DNA of 41,343 bases, taken from NCBI GenBank assembly GCA_002396505.1, contig DGYA01000140.1:11757-53099 (forward strand), read 5' to 3'. The notes under the pieces were generated by a model that saw only the letters and a program-made list of their open reading frames with translations, searched no databases and was not told the DNA's origin. The translations under genes were made by a program, and so were the position numbers. Source of the DNA: Cyanobacteria bacterium UBA5018. Its GTDB lineage: Bacteria > Cyanobacteriota > Cyanobacteriia > PCC-6307 > Cyanobiaceae. Positions 30,852-39,145 of this stretch are shown here, piece by piece; within the stretch, counting starts at the first letter, position 1, and every line of letters begins with the position of its first letter.

Positions 30852-33845
30852 TTGAACCCCTTCTCGCTGGTGGCAACGGCTGACAATTTATACTACGCAG
30901 GTCAGGGTAATCTGTGGTTTTTGGACACACCTCTCGGTGTTTCTGTCCGCATTGTTAACCCCGCCGGAGCTGGTCCTTTCAACCCGTTTTATATGACGGC
31001 TGTTGGAACTGGCAATGACCTCTTTTTTGTAAATGGCAACGACATCTGGCGAACCAATGGCGCGGTAACAACTCGTGTGGTTATGCCATCTGGGGCTGCA
31101 ACTCCGCTGCCCGCAAGTCCACGCCATCTTGCCGCAGTGGGATCGACACTGTTTTTTGGCGGCAGTGATACAGCAGGTGGGTACAGCCTCTGGGCCTATG
31201 ACACCACGGCACTGCCGCCACCGGTGTGGCTCCGGTCCTTTTCTTGGTATTCAGTACAGTCCAATCCGGACGGGAGAAAGAGGCCTCTGATGCTTACTTT
31301 TGGATCGCAGCTGTTCTTTGTGGCTAATGATGGCACCCATGGCGATGAGCTCTGGCGGTCGAATGGAACTCCAGCAGGCACCGTCCAGGTGAGCGATATT
31401 GCCGTTGGAGCTATATCTTCTCTGCCAGACCAACTTACCGCCGCAGGCACTTCAATCCTCTATTTTGTGGCCAACGATGGCACCTGGGGTCGGGAGCTCT
31501 GGCGTACAGATGGAACGGCCCCTGGCACAAGGCGCGTCACCGACATCAACTTAGGCAGTGGCAATAGCAATCCCCTCGATCTCACGGTCGTGGGATCCAG
31601 GCTTTACTTCACTGCCGACGATGGCGTCAATGGCAGGCAGCTCTGGGTGACTGATCTGGTAACCGACACCGCCAGGAGGTTGACATCCAAGACGATGTGG
31701 GGCTCTGGTACCGATTTTTATGTTATAGAAAACAGTTCTGGGACGACCCGTAATCTGACGGTGGCAGCCAACATCATGTTCATGTCGGCCTACCGCACGC
31801 TCACGAGCCCCTCCGGGCCTGTCTTCGAGGGCATCGAGCTCTGGGGGTTGGATCTCACAGAGGCCAACAAACCTGCGCTGCTTGATATAATCGTAGTTAA
31901 CACGACGGCTCTTCCCTCACCGGGGGTGAGGCTGTTGTTGAAATTTTCTGAGCCCATCTTTTTCGACCCTGGTGCCGTAAGCCTTTTCACCATAAGGGTT
32001 GCAGGAGTGGTACGACCTGTGGCCTCGATTGCCGCTGGTCTTGCGAACGAGCTCTCGATCATCCTGGCAGGCCCCGCACTGGTAGGCGGCAATGTGCCGG
32101 TGGAGGTTGCCTACACCGATCCCCCCGGGAATGATTTGACCGGTGTGGTCGAGGATCTGGCTGGCAACGACCTGGCCAGCTTCGTTCGCAAAGCCGAGAC
32201 CTTCAGCAATGATGCTGACGTGACGGTGCTGCATCCCAATTACAGAAATCTGATCCTCAGGGGTAGTGCCCGACAGGGTACTGCAAATCTCAATGCCAAC
32301 AGCATCACCGTAGATCAGATCCCGGCGGTCACAAATGTGCTGGTGGGCAATGACCTTATTGACTTCATGGACGGCGGCGGCGGAAAAGACATCTATGTTG
32401 TGACCGACCCTGCCCATCACAGCGGTGGCGAAATCAGCGACAGTGGTGCTGCTGGAGACGGCCGCGATGAGCTTCGCTTCGCATCCACCAATCCCCTGGA
32501 GCAGACATTAGTTATTTATTCGAGCGATGTGGGCATTGAGGAAGTAACGATTGGTACTGGCACCGGGGATTTCCCCGTTCTAACCGGCACAACTCCCAAA
32601 AATATTGATGCCAACCTGGCGCCAAATGGCCTCTCGATCTTCGGTAACAGCGGGGTGAACAGGCTGCGTGGAACTGTTTTTGCTGATTTCATCAATGGTG
32701 GCCTAGGGGCTGATGTCATCAACGGTGGCTCAGGGAATGATTCCATAAATGGTGGCTCAGGGCTGGATATCATGGAAGGTGGTGCCGGCTCTGATGTCTA
32801 TATCGTTGGAACTGCGGCTGAGCATGGTGCTGCGGAAATTAACGACACCATCTCTGCGGGCGATATAAATGAATTGCGGTTCACCTCCACGATGATTAAC
32901 GACACTATCACGGTGTTTGCGGGCGATCGAGGACTCACTCATGTGGTGCTCAGTACAGATCCAGTAGCGCCTGCTGGCACTGCTGTGCGCGCAGAAACAA
33001 CGACCCTGTCTGTAAATGCTGGGGCTGCTCCCAACGCCCTGACCATTCTCGGTAACGACGGCAGGAACGTCATCACCGGCACAAGGTTTGCGGACCAGCT
33101 GGATGGCGCAGGAGGTGATGACCTGTTCATGATTTCTGACGCGACGTTTCATCCGGCCGGAGAGATCATTCGTGGTGGCAGTGGCACCGACGAAATCCGC
33201 TACAGCGCCACTGCACCGGCTCTAGTCGGTCAGACGCTTGTACTCAGCAGTTTCATCACCGGTGTGGAGCGCGTCAGCATTGGCACTGGCACTGGGGCTA
33301 AGCCCATTCTAACCAGCCTTGAGCTTAATGTTGATGCCTCTGCCGTGTCTAACGGCCTGACCATCAGTGGCAACAATGGCGCCAACAGCATCCGCGGTAC
33401 TCAGCTCGCGGATGTGCTGACTGGCAATAATGGCGCCGATGTGCTGACTGGCAACAATGGCAATGACACGCTTACCGGTGGTCTAGGGCGGGACGATCTG
33501 ACAGGAGGAGCAGGGGCTGATCGGTATCTATTCGATGCCCCGCTGGTTGCTGCGAACCGCGACAGGATCATGGATTTCAATCCTGGCTTAGCTGATCATG
33601 TTGCCCTTAGCAGTGCTGTCTTTATTGGTTTGCCTGCTGGCGCCTTGGCAGGCACAGCGTTCACCACTGGTACCACGGCCACTACCCCCAATCATCGTAT
33701 TATCTACGACAGGCTTGGCAGCGGCTCGCTGTTCTATGATCGTGATGGCAGCGCGGCTGCTTTTACCCCATTGGAGTTTGCTGTCGTCATGCCCTTTCCC
33801 TTGGCAAGGCCCATACTTACGGCTACAGACTTCATAGTCGTTTGA
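30852..33845 (+). CDS. Large secreted protein: ELWxxDGT repeats, SwmB-like domain, RTX calcium-binding repeats
   Basis: 997 codons from TTG at 30852, probably lacking its true start (see the frameshifted part upstream). Residues about 50-330 hold ELWxxDGT-type repeats, for example LFFVANDGTHGDELWRSNGTPAGT and LYFVANDGTWGRELWRTDGTAPGT. Residues about 340-450 (LLLKFSEPIFFDPGAVS..., VEVAYTDPPGNDLTGVVEDLAGNDL) resemble the SwmB Ig-like domain known from the swimming protein of marine Synechococcus. Residues about 500-930 contain several clusters of GGxGxDxx nonapeptides (GGLGADVINGGSGNDSINGG, GNNGNDTLTGGLGRDDLTGG), typical of type I-secreted RTX proteins, and the end (LFYDRDGSAAAFTPLEFAVV) looks like their secretion region. 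No transporter genes are nearby. Function is inferred as a cell-surface or released adhesin-like protein. Confidence 0.85.
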   Translation: MNPFSLVATADNLYYAGQGNLWFLDTPLGVSVRIVNPAGAGPFNPFYMTAVGTGNDLFFVNGNDIWRTNGAVTTRVVMPSGAATPLPASPRHLAAVGSTLFFGGSDTAGGYSLWAYDTTALPPPVWLRSFSWYSVQSNPDGRKRPLMLTFGSQLFFVANDGTHGDELWRSNGTPAGTVQVSDIAVGAISSLPDQLTAAGTSILYFVANDGTWGRELWRTDGTAPGTRRVTDINLGSGNSNPLDLTVVGSRLYFTADDGVNGRQLWVTDLVTDTARRLTSKTMWGSGTDFYVIENSSGTTRNLTVAANIMFMSAYRTLTSPSGPVFEGIELWGLDLTEANKPALLDIIVVNTTALPSPGVRLLLKFSEPIFFDPGAVSLFTIRVAGVVRPVASIAAGLANELSIILAGPALVGGNVPVEVAYTDPPGNDLTGVVEDLAGNDLASFVRKAETFSNDADVTVLHPNYRNLILRGSARQGTANLNANSITVDQIPAVTNVLVGNDLIDFMDGGGGKDIYVVTDPAHHSGGEISDSGAAGDGRDELRFASTNPLEQTLVIYSSDVGIEEVTIGTGTGDFPVLTGTTPKNIDANLAPNGLSIFGNSGVNRLRGTVFADFINGGLGADVINGGSGNDSINGGSGLDIMEGGAGSDVYIVGTAAEHGAAEINDTISAGDINELRFTSTMINDTITVFAGDRGLTHVVLSTDPVAPAGTAVRAETTTLSVNAGAAPNALTILGNDGRNVITGTRFADQLDGAGGDDLFMISDATFHPAGEIIRGGSGTDEIRYSATAPALVGQTLVLSSFITGVERVSIGTGTGAKPILTSLELNVDASAVSNGLTISGNNGANSIRGTQLADVLTGNNGADVLTGNNGNDTLTGGLGRDDLTGGAGADRYLFDAPLVAANRDRIMDFNPGLADHVALSSAVFIGLPAGALAGTAFTTGTTATTPNHRIIYDRLGSGSLFYDRDGSAAAFTPLEFAVVMPFPLARPILTATDFIVV

Positions 33846-34313
33846 TCCCGCCGAAAAGGGAACTACCGCCAACGCCCCAAGGCGACCGGTGCCTTTGGTC
33901 TGGCGAATCGCTGGGTGCTGGGCGATCTGGATGGCCAGCTAAACGAATGGTGTGGCTATCTCTGGCATCCATCGCTCCTGGGCGGGCCTTTGGTCATCGG
34001 TAATCAGTAATCAGCCGTTAGCCGTCAGCTACCGGCCATCAACCACAGGCCAGCCGCCAGCAGCTATCGGCCACAAGCCAGTAGCCACCCACCAAAAGCC
34101 AGCAGCAGCTATCCACAAGCCAGCAGCAATAGAAGAATCTGGAAAACCCGCACCCCTGCCAATGGAAGCCTGACACCCCAGCTTCTCTGCTGGCAGGATC
34201 ACAAGAATCGCGGTTTTTCCAGAGCTTTTCTATCGCCCACTTACCCACCTCACACCAGGCACCAATCGCCCAGCCATCAGCCATCAGTCATCAGTCATCA
34301 GTCATTAAGCCAT
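33846..34313. other. Spacer after the RTX gene, 468 bases, with a coding-like stretch and repeats
   Basis: Directly after the RTX TGA, the same frame stays open for 54 codons to TAA at 34008 and reads like protein (ATGAFGLANRWVLGDLDGQL, NEWCGYLWHPSLLG), but unlike RTX sequence; it may be the remnant of another gene. From 34011 to 34135 there are irregular CCAGCAGCTATC-like repeats, and near 34274 a 7-bp array. Confidence 0.5.
34274..34301. repeat. Tandem array, 7 bp x4 (CCATCAG/TCATCAG)
   Basis: Four clean units followed by decayed CATT copies to about 34320, ending at the 3' end of the hydrolase gene. Confidence 0.8.
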
Positions 34314-35699
34314 TCACCCATTCAAATCCAGCTGGTATTGAAGCCAGCGAGCCGTGAGCCGGTCGCCCCAACATCCCGGCATCTGCTTGGCAGTTGCTTT
34401 TTGCTGCGGGCTGCCATCGGCGCCGGCGTAGGCCCTGTCGGTTTCGTAGAGCTCCCCATCTCCACCGCCATCTCCGTGGCTATCGCCGCCGCCAGCGCCA
34501 CCTGCGTAGATCTCGTGCTTGCCATCGCCCTGGCCGTGGAAGCCGTTGTGGCCGCCGTGGCGGGTGATCAGCAGTTGCAGGCGGCTCGACTGGGCCGCAG
34601 GGGTGGGCGCCGCCGATTCGTCGGGGGTATTCAGGGCCGGGTTCGGGGCCGGGGCCGTGGCCTGGATCGGGGCCAGGGACAGGGCCGGGGCCACCGGCAC
34701 CCAGGGATCGTCCAGGGCGTGCAGCAGCAGGCTGGGAGGCAGCTGGGCACCGGCCCGCAGCTGGGCCAGAGGACTGGCGGCGGCGTAGTAGTGCTCCACC
34801 GACCCATAGCCCCAGCGCGGCGCCGTGATCGCCGCGTCGAAGGCCCGGATTGTGCGGGGCGGGCGGGGGCCGCCAAGCGCCTGCTGTTCAGCTGGGCTGA
34901 TCCCGAAGGGATCGGCCAGGGTCTGGGCGATCAGGCGCTTTAGCAGCCAGCGCTGGTAGATGCGGTTGCGGGGCAGTTCGATCTGGGCCGAACAGTCGGC
35001 CAGATCCAGGGGGCTGCTGGTGCACACCAGGCCATCCAGTTCAGCCCCCGCCAGGCAGGCATTCAGCAGCATCGTGCCCCCCAAGGAGATGCCCACCCCC
35101 AGCAGCGGCAGGGCTGCCGCGCTCACCTCCAGCTGTTTGGCCAATTTCCTTGCCTGGGCCAGCACCGGCAGTAGGTCGGCATTGCAGTTGGCGGCGTAGG
35201 TGCCTGGCGCCAGCTGGCGGCCCGGATCGGCGCCGCGCAGGTTGAGCCGCAGCACAGCCAGCTGCGCTGCCTGCAGGGTGAGCGCCATGCGCCGCAGTCC
35301 CTCCCGCTCACTGGAGCCCCCCAGACCATGGAGCAGCACCACCAGGGCCCGGGGCCGCTGACCCGCCAGCGGTCTATCCAGCAGGCCTAGCAACCGCCCC
35401 CCCCCCGGTAGGGGAAATTCGATCTTTTGGCCCTGCTCGGCTGGCAGAGCCACCGGTCGCAGGGTGTCGCGCAGGGTCTGCAGATCGGGACCCCACCAGG
35501 GGGGGCGCTGGCGGAAGCGGGGCATGCCGAGAAGCTTGAGCAGCTCCTCGGCAGAGCGCAGCTTCTCTATAACTAGCTGATTTACTGAATGGTCTAGTTG
35601 CTGATCTATTTTCTGTTCTATGCGCTGATCTAGTCTCTGGTCTAGTTGCTGGTCAACTGGCTGGTCTATGGGCTCTGGCGGGAGCGGCGCTGCGGGCAA
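34314..35699 (-). CDS. YheT-like alpha/beta hydrolase with repeat N-terminus and loop insertions
   Basis: An alpha/beta hydrolase of the YheT/COG0429 group. Core begins at FRQRPPWWGPDLQTLRDTL; nucleophile elbow VGISLGG (Ser205 in the full reading), Asp331 in ALDDPWVP, His384 in HGGHNGFHG. Oxyanion side: VVLLHGLGGSSEREG. Two low-complexity insertions lie near the C-terminus: Pro/Ala-rich (about 345-370) and Gly/Asp/His-rich (about 390-435). The first 45 residues (DQQLDQRLDQRIEQKIDQQ) are a tetrapeptide repeat encoded by a 12-bp array. The start at TTG 35699 is uncertain; ATG at 35525 (residue 59) would give the usual YheT N-terminus and exclude the repeat. The gene follows pntB by about 20 bases, so the array may simply be spacer. 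Confidence 0.82.
   Translation of the reverse strand: MPAAPLPPEPIDQPVDQQLDQRLDQRIEQKIDQQLDHSVNQLVIEKLRSAEELLKLLGMPRFRQRPPWWGPDLQTLRDTLRPVALPAEQGQKIEFPLPGGGRLLGLLDRPLAGQRPRALVVLLHGLGGSSEREGLRRMALTLQAAQLAVLRLNLRGADPGRQLAPGTYAANCNADLLPVLAQARKLAKQLEVSAAALPLLGVGISLGGTMLLNACLAGAELDGLVCTSSPLDLADCSAQIELPRNRIYQRWLLKRLIAQTLADPFGISPAEQQALGGPRPPRTIRAFDAAITAPRWGYGSVEHYYAAASPLAQLRAGAQLPPSLLLHALDDPWVPVAPALSLAPIQATAPAPNPALNTPDESAAPTPAAQSSRLQLLITRHGGHNGFHGQGDGKHEIYAGGAGGGDSHGDGGGDGELYETDRAYAGADGSPQQKATAKQMPGCWGDRLTARWLQYQLDLNG
35577..35672. repeat. Tandem array, 12 bp x8, between pntB and the hydrolase core
   Basis: Units in exact 12-bp register from 35577, for example CTGATCTATTTT, CTGATCTAGTCT, CTGGTCTAGTTG. 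On the minus strand one frame is open and encodes DQxx tetrapeptides; another frame has TAG in many units. Confidence 0.85.
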
Positions 35700-35719
35700 G
35701 GTGTTCAGTCAGGTTGGGG

Positions 35720-37174
35720 CTAGGCGGCCACTTTGCGGCCGACCCCCAGTTCGCGCAACTCGGAGAGCAGCGAATTGAGCACAGCCTTGGCATCGCCGAA
35801 CACCATTGCCGTCTGGGGAAGCTCGAACAGGGCATTGGCGATGCCTGCATAGCCGGCGCCGAGGCTGCGCTTCACCACAAACACCTGACGGGCCTGGTCT
35901 ACTTCCAGCACCGGCATGCCGTAGAGCGGGCTGCTGGGGTCGGTCTTGGCATCTGGATTGACCACGTCATTGGCGCCCAGCACGATCACCACATCGGTGC
36001 GGGGGAATTCTGGATTGATAGTGTCCATCTCGATCAGCTGTTCGTAGGGCACATCGGCCTCCGCCAACAGCACATTCATGTGGCCAGGCATGCGGCCAGC
36101 CACCGGATGGATCGCGTAGCTAACTTCCGTGCCATTGGTCTCCAGCACCTTGGCCAATTCCCTTAGGGCGTGCTGGGCCTGGGCTACGGCAAGGCCGTAA
36201 CCGGGAACAAACACCACCCGCTCGGCATTTTCCAGAGCCATGGCGCACTCCTCAGCACTGCAACTGGTGATCCGCGTATAACCCACCTGCTCACCGCCGC
36301 CGGCAGGCTTGGCTACCCCCAGGGCACCACCGAAGAGCACCGAAACCAGGGAGCGATTCATGGCCGTGCACATCACCTGGGTGAGGATCAGGCCCGCCGC
36401 ACCCACCATGGCGCCGGCCACAATCAGCAGTTGGCTGCCCACCACGAAGCCGGCGGCCGCGGCCGCCACGCCGGAATAGGAGTTGAGCAGCGAGATCACC
36501 ACCGGCATGTCAGCGCCGCCGATGGACAGGGTCACGCCCACCCCCAGCAGGCTGGAGGCCACCACCAGCACCCACAGGGAGATACCCGCAGGATCGCCTG
36601 GCAAAATAATCGCCGATCCCAGGCAGAGCACGGCAAGGCTGATATTGACCACGTGGCGAATTGATCCCTGGGTCCAGCCAGGGGTATCCAGCCAACCCTG
36701 CAACTTGGCCATGGCCACGATTGAGCCACTGAAGGTGATCGCACCCACAAAGACCGACACCACAATCGAGATCCTGCCCACCAGATCGGTGCTGTCGCTT
36801 TGGAACAGGGCCACCCCGAGGGCTACCAGCAGGGAGGCCATGCCACCGCAGCCATTGAACAGGGCCACCGTTTCTGGCATCGCCGTCATCGGCACCCGCT
36901 GGGCGGTGATCAGGCCGGCCAGACCGCCGGCGGCGGTACCAATGCCAATCCACAGCCAGGTAATTGGGGCTGGCTGCAGCTGAATCAGCAGCCCCGCCAC
37001 CGCTAAGGCCATCGCCAGGGCCGCCAGGGAGTTGGCGGAGCGGGCCGAACGCACCTTGGACAGGCCCTTAATACCGAGAGCCAGCAACAAAACCGCCACC
37101 AGATCGATGGCATAGGAGAAGATCTCCATTACACTGGTGTCAATGCCGGGTAAATCCAGGGCTGGAATGTCCAT
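35720..37174 (-). CDS. pntB: NAD(P) transhydrogenase subunit beta
   Basis: PntB holds membrane domain II and the NADP-binding domain III of the proton-translocating transhydrogenase, which makes NADPH from NADH. The 484-residue translation has eight or more hydrophobic helices in the first 280 residues (for example LALGIKGLSKVRSARSAN, MPETVALFNGCGGMASLLVALG) and the domain III Rossmann region: VVFVPGYGLAVAQAQHALREL, IHPVAGRMPGHMNVLLAEADVPYEQL, DVVIVLGANDVVNPDA and KRSLGAGYAGIANALF. Length is normal. It is downstream of pntA2 with a 239-base spacer containing a 16-bp array, so co-transcription is likely but not tight. Confidence 0.96.
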   Translation of the reverse strand: MDIPALDLPGIDTSVMEIFSYAIDLVAVLLLALGIKGLSKVRSARSANSLAALAMALAVAGLLIQLQPAPITWLWIGIGTAAGGLAGLITAQRVPMTAMPETVALFNGCGGMASLLVALGVALFQSDSTDLVGRISIVVSVFVGAITFSGSIVAMAKLQGWLDTPGWTQGSIRHVVNISLAVLCLGSAIILPGDPAGISLWVLVVASSLLGVGVTLSIGGADMPVVISLLNSYSGVAAAAAGFVVGSQLLIVAGAMVGAAGLILTQVMCTAMNRSLVSVLFGGALGVAKPAGGGEQVGYTRITSCSAEECAMALENAERVVFVPGYGLAVAQAQHALRELAKVLETNGTEVSYAIHPVAGRMPGHMNVLLAEADVPYEQLIEMDTINPEFPRTDVVIVLGANDVVNPDAKTDPSSPLYGMPVLEVDQARQVFVVKRSLGAGYAGIANALFELPQTAMVFGDAKAVLNSLLSELRELGVGRKVAA

Positions 37175-37259
37175 GATGTTCTTAGTTGTGGCGGAGATAG
37201 TGCCGAAAAGCAGTTACTTGGTGCTGTAATCAATCAGGCGTCAATCGGTAATGCCTAGT

Positions 37260-37387
37260 ATCGCGAATGATTCGCACAGCGAGTGCTTGGCATCGTGGAT
37301 ACTTGACATCGCGAATACTTGGTATCACGCATGCTTGTTAGCGAGAATGGTTGCCATCGCAAATGCTTAATTTCGCGAATTCTTGCG
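37260..37387. repeat. Tandem array, 16 bp x8, in the pntA2-pntB spacer
   Basis: Eight units in exact 16-bp register: ATCGCGAATGATTCGC (37260), then 37276, 37292, 37308 (ATCGCGAATACTTGGT), 37324, 37340, 37356 and 37372 (TTCGCGAATTCTTGCG). Starts about 25 bases beyond the pntA2 stop. Confidence 0.92.
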
Positions 37388-37413
37388 ATGATGAGTGCAA
37401 GCGATCCTGCATC

Positions 37414-37701
37414 TCAGCTGTCCCGGCGGCGGAACATGGCCAGCATGCGGTCGGTGACCAAAAAGCCGCCGATTACGTTGAACAGGGCAAAGCCCAGCGA
37501 CAGGGAGCCGAGCACCAGCAGCGCCTGGTTGCCATTGGCCTCGGCAATCAGGGTGAGCGAAGCCAGCACCGTGATGCCGCTGATCGCATTGGCCCCGGAC
37601 ATCAGCGGGGTATGCAGGGTGGGCGGCACCTTGCCAATCAATTCAAGACCCAGAAGGCTGCCCAGCAGCAGCACCCATAGGGCTTGGGAAAGGGAGTTCA
37701 T
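37414..37701 (-). CDS. NAD(P) transhydrogenase subunit alpha, membrane part (PntA2)
   Basis: The second piece of the split alpha subunit in cyanobacteria: 95 residues with three hydrophobic helices (LWVLLLGSLLGLELIG, SGANAISGITVLASLTLI, LLVLGSLSLGFALFNVIGGFLVTDRML), corresponding to the membrane domain fused to PntA in E. coli. The conserved PPTLHTPLMSGANAISG motif is clear. ATG at 37701 is right: the open frame extends upstream but overlaps pntA1. The stop of pntA1 and this start overlap in TGATG, implying translational coupling. Confidence 0.93.
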   Translation of the reverse strand: MNSLSQALWVLLLGSLLGLELIGKVPPTLHTPLMSGANAISGITVLASLTLIAEANGNQALLVLGSLSLGFALFNVIGGFLVTDRMLAMFRRRDS

Positions 37702-38852
37702 CAGGCAGCTCCTGGGGGTGTGACGACATGGATAAGGCGGCACTCTCCGCCGTGGCAGAGCAGGCAACCATCGACGATGGGATCGCTGGGATCCAACTGG
37801 AAGCTGCTTTCGCCCTCTTCCTGCACCAACAGGTGCTCGATCAGGGCGGCCAGATTGCGGGCATAGAGGGCGCTGGCATGGTTGGCGACGCTGGCGGGCA
37901 GGGCATCGGCGCCAACCAACTGCACGCCGTTGCGCAGCACCACTTCGCCGGCCACAGTGCCGGCGCAATTGCCCCCCTGGCCCACCGCCAGATCCACCAC
38001 TACCGAGCCAGGGCGCATGCGGTCGAGCATCTCTTCGCTGATCAGGCGCGGCGCCGGTCTTCCGGGCACCAGGGCGGTGCAGATCACCATGTCGGCTAGA
38101 GCCAGCTGGTCGGAGAGTTGCTGCCGCTGGGCAGCTAGGAAGGCCTCGCTGGCCGCCTTCGCGTAGCCGCCCGCCTCGGCCGGCCGCTCCTCCAGTTCAG
38201 GCGGGTCGATGAACCGGCCCCCCAGGGATTCCACCTGTTCCTTGGCGGCCGGCCGCACGTCGCTCACGTAAACCACCGCCCCGAGGCGCCTGGCCGTGGC
38301 CAGGGCCTGGAGTCCAGCCACGCCAGCGCCGAGGATCAAGGCGCGGGCGGGCTGGATCGTGCCGGCCGCCGTCATCAGCATTGGCACATAGCGATCAAGG
38401 GCCGCCGCCGCCAGCAGCACCGCCTTGTAGCCGGCGATGTTGGCCTGGGAGGAGAGCACGTCCATGCTCTGGGCCCGGCTGATGCGGGGCAGCAATTCCA
38501 GGGCCAGGGCCGAGAGCTGCCGCTCCTGCAGGGTGGCCACCAGCTCCTTGGCGCCATAGGGATTCAGTAAGCCGAGCAGCAGCGCTCCGCTCTTCAGGGT
38601 CGAGAGCCGCTCGGGCTCCGGTGCATTGACGCAGAGCAGGGCATCTGTAGAGCGCCAACTTTCTCCATTGGCATCCACCAGCTGGGCACCGGCACCGGCG
38701 TAGTCCTCATCGCTGTAGCCAGCGGTGAGGCCCGCTCCGCGCTCCAGCTGGATGCTCAAGCCGCGACCCCGCAGCCGACGCACCGTCTCGGGGGTGGCGG
38801 CCACACGGGTTTCACCGGCCCGCCGTTCTTGAACGATCAGCAAGCTGAGCAA
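37701..38852 (-). CDS. pntA: NAD(P) transhydrogenase subunit alpha, soluble NAD-binding part (PntA1)
   Basis: Domain I of the transhydrogenase, which binds NAD(H). The translation has LLIVQERRAGETRVAATPETVRRL at the start, the LLPRISRAQSMDVLSSQANIAGYKAVLLAA motif, the Rossmann GAGVAGLQALATARRLGAVV, the VCTALVPGRPAPRLISEEML-like motif, and PGSVVVDLAVGQGGNC. The frame is open to 38936, but TTG at 38852 is chosen because a strong AAGAGGAG lies seven bases upstream and it gives the family N-terminus. The stop overlaps the pntA2 start. The helicase gene is divergent, with a repeat-filled region between. Confidence 0.94.
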   Translation of the reverse strand: MLSLLIVQERRAGETRVAATPETVRRLRGRGLSIQLERGAGLTAGYSDEDYAGAGAQLVDANGESWRSTDALLCVNAPEPERLSTLKSGALLLGLLNPYGAKELVATLQERQLSALALELLPRISRAQSMDVLSSQANIAGYKAVLLAAAALDRYVPMLMTAAGTIQPARALILGAGVAGLQALATARRLGAVVYVSDVRPAAKEQVESLGGRFIDPPELEERPAEAGGYAKAASEAFLAAQRQQLSDQLALADMVICTALVPGRPAPRLISEEMLDRMRPGSVVVDLAVGQGGNCAGTVAGEVVLRNGVQLVGADALPASVANHASALYARNLAALIEHLLVQEEGESSFQLDPSDPIVDGCLLCHGGECRLIHVVTPPGAA

Positions 38853-38969
38853 TCCAGCACTCCTCTTAGCTGCACTTAACCTCTGAACAATGCAAGGTTG
38901 ACCTGCGAAACGCGTCGATTGTGCGCACTTCCCCATGGCAGCGGCCGCAAGGGAGCACCAGGATCACCC

Positions 38970-39047
38970 CAGCGGCCCTGGCCAGTCCAACTGGGTCTAG
39001 GAACCACCCAGCGGCCATAGCCGCTGCAAATGGGTCTAGGCAGCAGC
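38970..39047. repeat. 39-bp tandem duplication between pntA1 and the helicase
   Basis: CAGCGGCC at 38970/39009 and TGGGTCTAGG at 38992/39031 are both exactly 39 bases apart, with partial matching between. Next to it are an 11-bp repeat (CCATTGCTGCT and CCATGGCTGCT, 39061-39090) and a 19-base-spaced GCTGGGGCCCGCAAAA pair (39104 and 39123). Confidence 0.75.
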
Positions 39048-39145
39048 CCAAACCCAAAGGCCATTGCTGCTCCATGGCTGCTCCATGGGGGGCCAGGCAG
39101 CAGGCTGGGGCCCGCAAAACTCGCTGGGGCCCGCAAAATGGCCGG

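Noticed and set aside
37702..37968. Upstream extension of the PntA2 frame
   Set aside because: Overlaps pntA1 and is Arg/Pro-rich; the membrane protein starts at the TGATG overlap.
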